Positions 1 to 6,899 of a DNA stretch of 14,935 nucleotides are shown piece by piece. A model generated the notes under the pieces. That model worked only from the letters and a program-made list of their open reading frames with translations, did not search any database and was not told the origin of the DNA. The translations under genes were made by a program, and so were the position numbers. This DNA comes from UBA5266 sp002411545 (GTDB lineage Bacteria; Bacteroidota; Bacteroidia; Bacteroidales; WCHB1-69), in NCBI GenBank assembly GCA_028693085.1, contig JAQUWC010000051.1, positions 1 through 14,935 on the forward strand, in the 5' to 3' direction. Numbering within the stretch: position 1 is the stretch's first letter; the number at the start of each line of letters is the position of its first letter.

Positions 1-241
1 ATAACTATTCCAAATACATAAAATATTTTTTTATACATATTTTTAATGTTTTTTATAGAAATATTAATATAAAACTTTCTCTCAAAATTTGAAGTTGTAA
101 AAGTATAATATTTTTTAATAAGATTTCTTCCTTTTATCGACATTTTTAAGCCTAATTTAACTAATTCGCTAATTATCTGACTTTTATTTTATTTATCTTT
201 TTATTTTTTTGCATCATATTTTTATATGTACTTTTATATCA
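1..241. other. AT-rich non-coding left edge
   Basis: This stretch is extremely AT-rich, with long T and A runs and stops in all frames. It lies downstream of the minus-strand lipoprotein gene that ends at 242. I see no gene, no consensus promoter box and no clear hairpin terminator here. Anything belonging to a gene further left is outside the window. Confidence 0.6.
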
Positions 242-538
242 TTACTTTACACAATCGGATCTTCCTTTACTTTTGTACATGGTTTTACGAATGGCTCTTT
301 TTTGTGCTTTTTCGCTTTTTTTCATCATCTTTTGTGTAGATTTACTTTGTTTTGCTCGATGTAATTTAACGGCTTTTTGATATTCTTTTTCAGCTTCTTT
401 ATTTTTTTTAGCTTGTTGAGCTTCTTGTTGTTCAATAACAACTTGCACCCTTGATTTACAAGCATTCAAACAATTCAGACTAAGGAATAGCAGGAAGCAA
501 CTTATCCATAGGTGACAATTCTTTTCTTTATTATACAT
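242..538 (-). CDS. Small Lys-rich lipoprotein, function unknown
   Basis: A 98-residue protein. The N-terminus has a few charged residues, then a hydrophobic stretch (about residues 9-23) ending in a lipobox-like L-N-A-C with Cys27, so export and lipidation are likely. The Asn before the Ala is unusual for a lipobox. The mature part is almost entirely charged, rich in Lys, Gln, Glu and Arg, and looks helical, including the segment KMMKKSEKAQKRA. Small basic lipoproteins of this look occur in many Bacteroidota, but I know of no assigned function. Support for a real gene: a TATATTTG promoter box on the same strand (574-581) at a sensible distance, and strongly biased lysine-rich composition that continues to the stop. 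It stands alone, followed by AT-rich DNA. The alternative is a chance open frame in AT-rich DNA, which the signal peptide makes less likely. Confidence 0.62.
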   Translation of the reverse strand: MYNKEKNCHLWISCFLLFLSLNCLNACKSRVQVVIEQQEAQQAKKNKEAEKEYQKAVKLHRAKQSKSTQKMMKKSEKAQKRAIRKTMYKSKGRSDCVK

Positions 539-573
539 TATTAATAATATATTCCTATATTTGAAATCGATTG

Positions 574-581
574 CAAATATA
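574..581 (-). promoter_or_regulatory. -7 promoter box for the small lipoprotein
   Basis: Read on the minus strand this is TATATTTG, a match to the Bacteroidota primary sigma factor -7 consensus TAnnTTTG. It lies 35 bp upstream of the ATG at 538, which would give a leader of roughly 30 nt. No clear TTTG -33 partner is seen. Confidence 0.45.
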
Positions 582-845
582 TATGAATTATTTAATTATA
601 TCACTATTATTTTTCTTTTTTTTTTATTATTTTCATTTAATATAAACTTACTTGTATTATCCGGTAATGCGGGAATGATTCTATGGTTAAACATTAATCA
701 TAAAAATATTCATACAAAAGAAAACAAAGCCCTCATTTTCTGTTGCATAGACAAGGCATTTAAAACATAACTACATTTTAGCTAAAATCGTTCATTGTAA
801 AGAGGAAAGAGGTCTTTTGGAGGATGTAGTAAATTAAGTCGAAAA

Positions 846-899
846 TGTTGCGCAAGAAATCAAACCTTGTTGCGCAACAAATAGAGACTCCTTGCGCAT
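846..899. repeat. 22-bp-period repeat with TTGCGCAA palindromes
   Basis: TTGCGCAA occurs at 848-855 and 870-877, and TTGCGCAT at 892-899. Each copy starts exactly 22 bp after the last. The first two units also share AAAT at the same offset. The core is a perfect palindrome, and the middle copy sits in a 14-bp perfect palindrome, TTGTTGCGCAACAA (867-880). About two helical turns separate the copies, so they lie on the same DNA face. They could be protein-binding sites or a decayed tandem repeat. The distance to the peptidase promoter is about 150 bp. Confidence 0.6.
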
Positions 900-1050
900 C
901 TTTTCATTAATAATAGAAGAATATTACAGAGTAAACGTTCATATAAAACATTAATAATATGGAATGATTCGTGGCAATCTGTGAAAAAATTCCCAAATCG
1001 TAGCAGGAAAATCGCCGGTTGGGTATCATATACCATTTGACTATTTTTTA

Positions 1051-1058
1051 TATTTTTG
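1051..1058 (+). promoter_or_regulatory. -7 promoter box for the M3 peptidase
   Basis: TATTTTTG matches TAnnTTTG exactly and is followed by CA, as is common in this phylum. The ATG is at 1073, so the leader would be only about 8 nt. This box lies inside the upstream extension from the TTG at 1019 and argues for the ATG start instead. TTTG at 1036-1039 is too close to be a standard -33 element. Confidence 0.5.
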
Positions 1059-1072
1059 CAGAAAAAAACACA

Positions 1073-3172
1073 ATGAAACATTTTACGTTAAAATTATTAT
1101 TTTATTTTATGATTCCAATTTCACTTTCTGCTCAAGATGTTTACTATAACCCCCTATTATTACCTTGGAATACCCCTTTTCAAACACCCCCATTTCATGA
1201 CATTAAGCCTGTTCATTACATGCCTGCAATCACATTTTCTATTGATGAAGCCAAGCAGGAAATTGATGCTATTGCCAATAGTACAGCAACTCCAACTTTC
1301 GAAAACACCATAGCTGCCCTTGACAAAGCCGGTGCCTCCTTGAATCGAATTTCAGGAGTTTTCTTTAATTTGTTAGAAGCCAATGCTTCAAAAGAATTGC
1401 AAGAGACTGCAAAAGAAATTATACCTATGATGACTGCTTATAGCAATTATGTCAGTTTGCATAAAAACCTTTTTCGTCGTATCAAATATGTGTACGAAAA
1501 TCAAGATCAACATTTACTGACAACAGAACAACAAATGTTGTTAGAAAAAACGTATTTGAATTTTATCCGTTCCGGAGCAAACTTGGAAGAAGAGGATAGA
1601 AGAAAATACGAAACTTTAACCCAAGAATTATCCACCTTGAGTTTAACCTTTAAAGAAAATATACTAAAGGCCACCAATGCTTACTATTTACACATCATAA
1701 AAAAATCTGATTTAAAAGGTATTCCGCCTCAAGAACTGTCCGTTGCTGCTGAAAAAGCAAAAAATAAAAGCCTAAAGGGCTGGGTTTTTGATTTAAGTGC
1801 CCCCAGCTATATGGCATTTATGAAGTATGCAGAAAATGCTTCCTTGCGTGAAAAACTCTACACAGCGTATAACAGTCGGGCTTTCCATTCGAATGAAAAT
1901 GACAACAGCGAAATTATTATTGATATTGTAAATAAGCGACTTGAATTAGCCAATTTATTAGGGTATCAAACATATGCCGATTATGTGTTAGAAACACGCA
2001 TGGCTGAAAACAAAGATAGTGTGTGGAGTTTTCTAAACCGACTGACTGCCATTACCAAAATAGCGGCAGAGAAAGAATTAGATGAATTAAGTACATTTGC
2101 TAACACAAAACAAACCTTACAAGCTTGGGATTGGAATTTTTATGCCGACAAGTTAAAAAAAGAAAAATTTGATTTGGACGAGCAACTCATTAAACCTTAC
2201 TTTGAATTGGAGAATGTAAAAAAAGGCATTTTTGAACTGGCGCAACGTTTATACGATATTCAATTCACTATCGACACTACTATTCCAGTATATCATGAAG
2301 ATGTTCAAACATATCAAGTAAAAGACGCAAATGATCAATGCATTGCCATTCTTTATTTAGATTTCTATACCCGTGGAACGAAACGAAACGGAGCTTGGAT
2401 GACTTCATTCAGAAAACAATACATCCATAATAATGAAAACATAATCCCTTTGATTTCATTGGTTCTCAACTATACTCCACCGAGTTCCTCTCAACCAACA
2501 TTACTTACCTTCGATGAAATGAAAACTTTCTTACACGAATTCGGGCATGCTTTGCACGGTATGTTATCGAACATTCATTATCAATCCTTATCCGGCACAT
2601 CCGTTCCTCGTGATTTTGTGGAACTCCCTTCCCAAATATTGGAAAATTGGGCTAATCAAAAAGAATTTTTATCCTTATTTGCTACTCACTATAAAACCGG
2701 AGAAATTATTCCCGACTCTTTCATTAAACAATTGACTCAAGCCAGTCAATTCCATTCGGGATATACTACCCTAAGACAACTTAATTATGGTGTGTTGGAT
2801 ATGACTTGGCATTCAATAACATCAAGCATTACCGAATCGGTTGACATCGTTGAATATAATGCTACACATAATACCACATTACTTCCACGTGTTGAATCTT
2901 GTAATATTAGCACGGCCTTCTCTCATATTTTTGCCGGAGGTTATGCTGCCGGTTATTATGGTTACAAATGGGCTGAAGTCTTAGATGCCGACGCTTTTGC
3001 TTTATTTGAAGAAACAGGTATCTATAACAAAGAAACTGCTCGTTCATTCAAAGAGCATATTCTATCAAAAGGAGGTAGCGATAAACCTATGAATTTATAT
3101 ATAAAGTTCCGAGGGAAAAAACCTACTGAAGAAGCTTTTCTAAAACGAAGTGGATTATATAATATTAAGTAA
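1073..3172 (+). CDS. dcp: Exported M3-family zinc metallopeptidase (peptidyl-dipeptidase Dcp type)
   Basis: A 699-residue protein of the thimet oligopeptidase/Dcp family (peptidase M3), which cuts dipeptides or short pieces from the C-terminus of oligopeptides. The zinc site is clear: HEFGH at residues 488-492 with the third ligand Glu517 in DFVELPSQ, 29 residues after the first His, the spacing I recall for E. coli Dcp (His470/Glu499). The length fits the family (E. coli Dcp is about 680 residues). The C-terminal FRGKKPTEEAFLKRSGL segment is also family-typical. I chose the ATG at 1073 rather than the TTG at 1019 because residues 1-20 then form a signal peptide ending near SLSAQ, and because a promoter box lies between the two. 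Export suggests a periplasmic peptidase. It is monocistronic, with a 428-bp gap after it. The dcp symbol is by family; a related oligopeptidase specificity is possible. Confidence 0.93.
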   Translation: MKHFTLKLLFYFMIPISLSAQDVYYNPLLLPWNTPFQTPPFHDIKPVHYMPAITFSIDEAKQEIDAIANSTATPTFENTIAALDKAGASLNRISGVFFNLLEANASKELQETAKEIIPMMTAYSNYVSLHKNLFRRIKYVYENQDQHLLTTEQQMLLEKTYLNFIRSGANLEEEDRRKYETLTQELSTLSLTFKENILKATNAYYLHIIKKSDLKGIPPQELSVAAEKAKNKSLKGWVFDLSAPSYMAFMKYAENASLREKLYTAYNSRAFHSNENDNSEIIIDIVNKRLELANLLGYQTYADYVLETRMAENKDSVWSFLNRLTAITKIAAEKELDELSTFANTKQTLQAWDWNFYADKLKKEKFDLDEQLIKPYFELENVKKGIFELAQRLYDIQFTIDTTIPVYHEDVQTYQVKDANDQCIAILYLDFYTRGTKRNGAWMTSFRKQYIHNNENIIPLISLVLNYTPPSSSQPTLLTFDEMKTFLHEFGHALHGMLSNIHYQSLSGTSVPRDFVELPSQILENWANQKEFLSLFATHYKTGEIIPDSFIKQLTQASQFHSGYTTLRQLNYGVLDMTWHSITSSITESVDIVEYNATHNTTLLPRVESCNISTAFSHIFAGGYAAGYYGYKWAEVLDADAFALFEETGIYNKETARSFKEHILSKGGSDKPMNLYIKFRGKKPTEEAFLKRSGLYNIK

Positions 3173-3364
3173 TGCTAATCCTTCCAAAGAATAAATCTAC
3201 CAAGTATTTCAATCATCAAACATAATTGTTTTTTTATCATAAACCATTGGTTAAGTGAACGTTTAACTCGAAACACACGATGAGTTTTTATAGTTTCTAA
3301 AAAAAGTTCCTAAAAAAGAAACAAGCATTCCGCATTGTTTATCATATTATATACGAAAAAGTAT

Positions 3365-3372
3365 TATTTTTG
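3365..3372 (+). promoter_or_regulatory. -7 promoter box, likely for the LysE-type gene or a leader RNA
   Basis: TATTTTTG matches TAnnTTTG. It is the only exact match on the plus strand in this gap, yet it lies 228 bp before the exporter ATG. If it drives that gene the leader is about 220 nt long; otherwise it drives a small RNA or the small ORF at 3399. Confidence 0.42.
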
Positions 3373-3398
3373 CAAATCATTTAAAGATTTGATGTCTT

Positions 3399-3512
3399 AT
3401 GTTGAAAGAACAAAAGATTTGTTTCACATCATTCAAACAATTTCGGATAGAAAGCATAGATGCTTCTATTAAATCACAGCATCTTAATTTATTACATTCA
3501 TTTAGTAGTTGA
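3399..3512 (+). CDS. Possible 37-residue small ORF in the exporter leader
   Basis: ATG at 3399 opens 37 codons ending in TGA at 3510-3512. It begins 26 bp after a promoter box. The product starts MLKEQKICFTSFKQFR and has no membrane segment or motif I recognise. The frame contains the two overlapping hairpins, so the DNA may instead be a structured leader. It could be a leader peptide or nothing; short open frames are common by chance in AT-rich DNA. Confidence 0.15.
   Translation: MLKEQKICFTSFKQFRIESIDASIKSQHLNLLHSFSS
3447..3483 (+). repeat. Two mutually exclusive hairpins in the leader
   Basis: Hairpin 1 pairs 3447-3456 with 3461-3469 (ATAGAAAGCA against TGCTTCTAT) with one bulged A and a 4-nt loop. 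Hairpin 2 pairs GATGCT (3459-3464) with AGCATC (3478-3483). They share bases 3461-3464, so both cannot form at once. No T run follows either, so neither is an intrinsic terminator. Confidence 0.4.
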
Positions 3513-3600
3513 ATCGCCAAACAAATCTATTCTTGGACATTTACATTCATTTAAATAACAGATTAAAATCTATTTTGATAAAAAATAAGACAAAAATTGT

Positions 3601-4239
3601 ATGATATGGTCGTTTTTTAAAGGTATTCTCATAGGACTTCCCTTTGTTTTCGTAATAGGACCAGCCTTATTCTCCATCCTACAAACAAGTATAAGTAAAG
3701 GTTTTTATTCTGGCATGCAGTTAGCTATAGGCATTTCCTTGAGTGATATGCTGATCATGTTTTTATGCTATTTTGGATTAATCCAATATTTTGAAAATGA
3801 TAATTTCCAGATAGCATTGGGAATTGGGGGAAGTGTTATTATGGTTATTTACGGTATATATATGTTTAATAAGCGTACCGGGCAACAACCTATCAACAAA
3901 GAAATAAAACTAAAAATAAATTGGTTTGGTGTTTTTACTGAAATCATCAAAGGTTTTTTCTTAAATATCATGAATCCATTTCTTTGGATACTTTGGTTAT
4001 CCATCGTTTCATCAGGGACAACCAGAAATAGCCCCCCTGAAGCTATTAGTTTCATGTTAGGCATTGTCTCCATGATTTTCACAACAGATTTACTTAAATC
4101 ATTTTTTGCCAATAAAATTAAAACCATTTTATCATCGAATGTAATCATTATCATCAATAAAGTAGCCGGAATTTTATTGTTCTTATGTGCCATTTTTTTG
4201 ATGATAAAAACTCTTCTAGAATTTAACCTAATACCTTAA
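3601..4239 (+). CDS. LysE-family membrane exporter
   Basis: A 212-residue integral membrane protein with about six hydrophobic segments (around residues 5-30, 37-60, 68-89, 110-137, 147-165 and 178-208). The N-terminal half has the family signature: a Gly-Pro pair (G20-P21, in VIGPALFSILQ), then a short Lys-containing loop and a GxxxxxGISLSD stretch (residues 38-49). KGFFLNIMNPFLWILW (residues 117-132) carries the conserved Asn-Pro of the second half. LysE/RhtB proteins export amino acids or related small molecules across the inner membrane; the substrate cannot be told from sequence. ATG at 3601 is the first start and gives the full signature. It is alone on its strand, converges on mnmD with a 20-bp gap, and may have a long leader. 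Confidence 0.85.
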   Translation: MIWSFFKGILIGLPFVFVIGPALFSILQTSISKGFYSGMQLAIGISLSDMLIMFLCYFGLIQYFENDNFQIALGIGGSVIMVIYGIYMFNKRTGQQPINKEIKLKINWFGVFTEIIKGFFLNIMNPFLWILWLSIVSSGTTRNSPPEAISFMLGIVSMIFTTDLLKSFFANKIKTILSSNVIIIINKVAGILLFLCAIFLMIKTLLEFNLIP

Positions 4240-4258
4240 GTTTACTATTTACGTAAAC
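4240..4258. terminator. Weak hairpin in the convergent gap between exporter and mnmD
   Basis: GTTTAC (4240-4245) and GTAAAC (4253-4258) form a 6-bp stem with a 7-nt loop, filling the 20-bp space between two convergent stop codons. An alternative 10-bp palindrome, TTTACGTAAA, lies at 4248-4257. There is no clear T run on either side, so bidirectional termination is only suggested by position. Confidence 0.28.
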
Positions 4259-4259
4259 G

Positions 4260-4931
4260 CTATTCCACTTTCACGGCCCTTAACATTTCTCTTTTTCCAC
4301 AAGCTCCCTGCAAGCGTTCCACCTTAAATCCACATGCTTGCAACCTTCTTCTGAGTATTCCCTTAGCGGAATAGGTACATAATACACCTCCATTTTTCAT
4401 CGAAGCATAAAGTGAGGTAAAAATCTCGTCTGTCCATAACTCATTTTGTACATCCGGTGCGAAGGCATCAAAATAAACTAAATCGAACAAATCTTTTTCT
4501 AATTCATAGTTTTCAAATAATACTTTTACTTTTTTTAAAGCAAAATTATGTCTAAGGGGATAAAAAGTCTCATCCCAAGGCAAATGATGGATTTTCATTA
4601 TATTTTCTACATGAATATCGGATATTATTTTATCGTAATTGAGCTTTTGAATTTCTTGCTCTTGCAATGGATAGGCTTCAATAGCCGTATAAAAAACCGA
4701 TGTATCATCAGGCGAAAAAGCTTCCGTAAGTAATAGATTCAATCCGGTACCAAAACCCATTTCCAGGATGTGTAAAGAGGTATGCAAAGGGAGTATTGCA
4801 AGCAATCCTGCACGTATATACACATGCAATGCTTCTTCAACAGCACCGTTTATACTGTGATAACATTCATGGAGAGCCGGAACATAAAAGGTATATGAAC
4901 CATCTTTGGTAAGACATAGTTCTCGTTCCAT
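4260..4931 (-). CDS. mnmD: MnmD-type tRNA wobble-uridine methyltransferase
   Basis: A 223-residue S-adenosylmethionine-dependent methyltransferase of the kind forming the N-terminal half of E. coli MnmC. It methylates aminomethyl-uridine at tRNA position 34 to the methylaminomethyl form. Visible motifs: the substrate-side segment YHSINGAVEEALHVYI (residues 24-39), SAM-binding LEMGFGTGLN (56-65), DAFAP (155-159) and C-terminal GKREMLRA (212-219). The stretch before GKREM is GAC where I would expect GPP, a small departure. The FAD oxidase half is absent, as is usual in this phylum. The ATG at 4931 begins the conserved N-terminus. It is the last gene of the pepE cluster, 13 bp after the preceding stop, so probably cotranscribed. 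The conserved DGSxT and DAFAP motifs make another methyltransferase family unlikely. Confidence 0.9.
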   Translation of the reverse strand: MERELCLTKDGSYTFYVPALHECYHSINGAVEEALHVYIRAGLLAILPLHTSLHILEMGFGTGLNLLLTEAFSPDDTSVFYTAIEAYPLQEQEIQKLNYDKIISDIHVENIMKIHHLPWDETFYPLRHNFALKKVKVLFENYELEKDLFDLVYFDAFAPDVQNELWTDEIFTSLYASMKNGGVLCTYSAKGILRRRLQACGFKVERLQGACGKREMLRAVKVE

Positions 4932-4944
4932 ACTCCTAAAAGAC

Positions 4945-5943
4945 CTACTCTATTCCGGCAAAGTATTTCATGAATTGGATACGTAAATAAGCCTCCGGAT
5001 TTTCCACATTTTCATAATTCATTTTCCCTTTAAAATCGGGAATAGCATTAAATTGATGTTTCAACATCCATGCCTTTACTTCATCAAGCATCGTTTTAAT
5101 ATGGTCCAATCCCTTATTATATAGAACTGTTGCCACTTGTACAGTATCAGCACCGGCAAGAAGTTGTTTTATAATATCCTTTCCACTAACAACGCCGGAA
5201 GTAGCACTTAAACTACAATCTACATGACTACTCATAATTGAAATCCAACGTAATACAGTTTGAAATCCTATCCCCTCTTTGTCTATTCCCGCACTGATAA
5301 TTTTCATTTGGTCAATATCAATATCCGATTCATAAAAGCGATTAAACAAAACCAAGGCATCGGCTCCGGCATAATGAAAAGTTTGTAGTGTTTTTACGAG
5401 AGATGAAAAGTATAGACTCGTTTTAACAGCCAATGGTATGTTGATATTTTCTTTCACATGATTTATAATGCGAAGATACTTATCTTCATAATCTTTAGAA
5501 GTCTTGGAAAAATCGACCGGTAAAATAGAAATATTTAATTCCAAGGCATCGGCTCCGGCATCTTGCATACGTTTAGCATAATTCACCCAATCACCGTCCG
5601 AGACACAATTAATGCTAGCAATAACAGGTATATCAACTATTTTCTTTACTTGTGAAATAAAATTTGTATATTTCTCATAAGAAGCTATTTCGGTATAATT
5701 TTTTATATATCCGAGCGCATCGGGATGAACATATTCGCTTTCTAATTCCTGTAAAGACCGGGTAGTTTCGGCGATAATCTGTTCTTCGAAAATAGATTTC
5801 ATTATCACAGCTCCGGCTCCATAATCTTGCATCTTTCTTATCTTTTCCAACGAATATGTTAATCCGCAACTACCGATAATAAGAGGCGATTTTAATTTTA
5901 AGCCCATATATGTACAGGATAAATCCAACGCTTGATTTTTCAT
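4945..5943 (-). CDS. Dihydroorotate dehydrogenase-like flavoprotein, reaction unknown
   Basis: A 332-residue TIM-barrel protein related to class 1 dihydroorotate dehydrogenase. Family landmarks: an opening barrel strand, LKSPLIIGSCGLTYSLEKI (residues 17-35), a Lys at the flavin site (K49 in VIMKS), AGADALELN (129-137), LAVKTS with K174, and a C-terminal phosphate-binding stretch GVVSGKDIIKQLLAGADTVQ (250-269). In true class 1 enzymes the ELN is followed by a Ser-Cys-Pro-Asn type loop; here it reads NISILP, and no catalytic Cys is evident at the usual loop. It is therefore probably not the pyrimidine-pathway PyrD; it may reduce or oxidise another ring substrate. Related proteins in Bacteroidota are usually labelled 'dihydroorotate dehydrogenase-like'. 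It sits between pepE (24-bp gap) and mnmD (13-bp gap) in one direction, so probably an operon. Confidence 0.85.
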   Translation of the reverse strand: MKNQALDLSCTYMGLKLKSPLIIGSCGLTYSLEKIRKMQDYGAGAVIMKSIFEEQIIAETTRSLQELESEYVHPDALGYIKNYTEIASYEKYTNFISQVKKIVDIPVIASINCVSDGDWVNYAKRMQDAGADALELNISILPVDFSKTSKDYEDKYLRIINHVKENINIPLAVKTSLYFSSLVKTLQTFHYAGADALVLFNRFYESDIDIDQMKIISAGIDKEGIGFQTVLRWISIMSSHVDCSLSATSGVVSGKDIIKQLLAGADTVQVATVLYNKGLDHIKTMLDEVKAWMLKHQFNAIPDFKGKMNYENVENPEAYLRIQFMKYFAGIE

Positions 5944-5967
5944 AAGGCAATCAATTTTAATTATTAA

Positions 5968-6723
5968 TTATAAAAGAAAACTCACATCCGAACCGGGTTC
6001 ATATTCTATGGCTTCTTTATTGTATTCAAAAACGACCATTTTTTTGCCCCCTTTCAATTGCATTTTATTACCCATAATCCAAAGTGATGTGGCTTCTCGT
6101 AATCCAACAACCTTCATATTTTGATTCACAGCTAAATATTCATTGAGCCGATCCTGGCGAGTTTCTCCTCCATGTTTTATCATTTTATCGATTTCGGGAT
6201 GAGGATCCAAGTAATGGGGGTTGATTTGAAATGGAACTAAATTTAAGGCTTTAAAACTCTCGGGTTGAACTATGGGCATATCGTTAGTAGTACATAAAGT
6301 AGGACAGGCAATATTTGATCCTGCACTCCAGCCTATATAAGGTATGCCATTTTTAACTTGCTCTTGTATAACATGTATTAGTTTATACTTATGCAATTCT
6401 GCCACTAAATGGAATGTATTCCCCCCTCCCACTATAATGCAACCGGCATTTTTAATCGCTTCTGCCTTTTTCTCAAATGCATGCAAAGAGTGAAAATTAA
6501 TATATCCCAATTTCTCAAAAACAGCTTTCACACGACTTTCGTATGCATCATAACTATATGGATATGCTTTACCACCAATATTCACTCCCGCAAACGGAAT
6601 AAAAACAATATTTGTTTTGGCCGTGAGAAATGTTTTTTCACAAAAATATTCTATCTGATTCATAGCCCATGCTAAATAGGACTCACCATAATTAGTCGAA
6701 TTACTGATTAATAAAAGATTCAT
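5968..6723 (-). CDS. pepE: Peptidase E, alpha-aspartyl dipeptidase (family S51)
   Basis: A 251-residue cytoplasmic serine peptidase that splits dipeptides with N-terminal aspartate. The nucleophile is Ser133 in IGWSAGSN (residues 130-137). Asp148 (TTNDMP) and His170 (NPHYLD) lie 15 and 37 residues further, matching the Ser120-Asp135-His157 spacing I recall for the enterobacterial enzyme. IIVGGGNTFHL (96-106) is the conserved glycine turn of the fold. The length is slightly above the E. coli enzyme (about 229), with the N-terminus extended by roughly 13 residues. The ATG at 6723 is the only reasonable start. It is the first gene of a three-gene minus-strand cluster, with a promoter box at 6810-6817. 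The substrate preference is inferred from the family; cyanophycinase-like relatives share the fold but not this triad context. Confidence 0.92.
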   Translation of the reverse strand: MNLLLISNSTNYGESYLAWAMNQIEYFCEKTFLTAKTNIVFIPFAGVNIGGKAYPYSYDAYESRVKAVFEKLGYINFHSLHAFEKKAEAIKNAGCIIVGGGNTFHLVAELHKYKLIHVIQEQVKNGIPYIGWSAGSNIACPTLCTTNDMPIVQPESFKALNLVPFQINPHYLDPHPEIDKMIKHGGETRQDRLNEYLAVNQNMKVVGLREATSLWIMGNKMQLKGGKKMVVFEYNKEAIEYEPGSDVSFLL

Positions 6724-6809
6724 AACTTAATATTTTAATGACACACTCTTTTTCATATTATTACATAAAAGGAAACAGTCAATTTTATTTACTCAAAATA
6801 ATAACAATG

Positions 6810-6817
6810 CAAAAGTA
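6810..6817 (-). promoter_or_regulatory. -7 promoter box for the pepE cluster
   Basis: On the minus strand this reads TACTTTTG, an exact TAnnTTTG match. It lies 86 bp upstream of the pepE ATG. No TTTG -33 partner is seen. It would drive pepE, the dehydrogenase-like gene and mnmD. Confidence 0.42.
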
Positions 6818-6899
6818 ATAAAAATTTTGCTTATCTAAAAAAAGAAAAACATACATCCGTTAAATATTAATAATTATTTTTTTTATTTATAGTAAAACC

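Larger units (their letters stand above)
539..1072. other. Long intergenic gap with repeats
   Basis: A 534-bp gap between divergent genes (small lipoprotein to the left, M3 peptidase to the right). It holds a promoter box for each side (574-581 minus, 1051-1058 plus). Three copies of a TTGCGCA core occur at exact 22-bp spacing (848-899). At 966-983 is an 18-bp string, GATTCGTGGCAATCTGTG, resembling a common dispersed intergenic sequence I remember from Bacteroidota genomes. The open frames that cross this gap have no recognisable protein character. Confidence 0.6.
3173..3600. other. Long leader or intergenic gap before the LysE-type exporter
   Basis: A 428-bp gap. It contains a consensus promoter box (3365-3372), a possible 37-codon small ORF (3399-3512), a near-perfect hairpin (3447-3469), a second hairpin sharing one arm with the first (3459-3483), a 13-bp direct repeat (3492-3504 and 3541-3553) and two copies of AAATCTATT (3523-3531 and 3566-3574). 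A weak 5-bp hairpin followed by T residues (3265-3289) could end the peptidase transcript, but it is not convincing. Confidence 0.5.

Noticed and set aside
561..770. 69-codon open frame on the plus strand starting at TTG
   Set aside because: The first part is simply AT-rich hydrophobic codons, the rest has no protein character, and it overlaps the promoter box of the minus-strand lipoprotein gene.
846..899. CRISPR-like array
   Set aside because: Only three copies of an 8-bp core with 14-bp intervals, no long conserved repeat, and no cas genes.
1019..1072. 18-codon upstream extension of the M3 peptidase from a TTG
   Set aside because: The promoter box lies inside it, and the ATG at 1073 gives a clean signal peptide.
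860..1081. 73-codon open frame on the minus strand
   Set aside because: It covers the 22-bp repeats and the peptidase promoter and overlaps the peptidase start; no motif or signal is seen.
3265..3289. Hairpin AACTC/GAGTT followed by TTT as terminator for the M3 peptidase
   Set aside because: Only 5 bp of stem with a 12-nt loop and about 90 bp from the stop; too weak to list as a feature.
3849..4193. 114-codon minus-strand frame opposite the LysE-type gene
   Set aside because: It is a mirror frame of a clear membrane protein gene and shows no family signature of its own.
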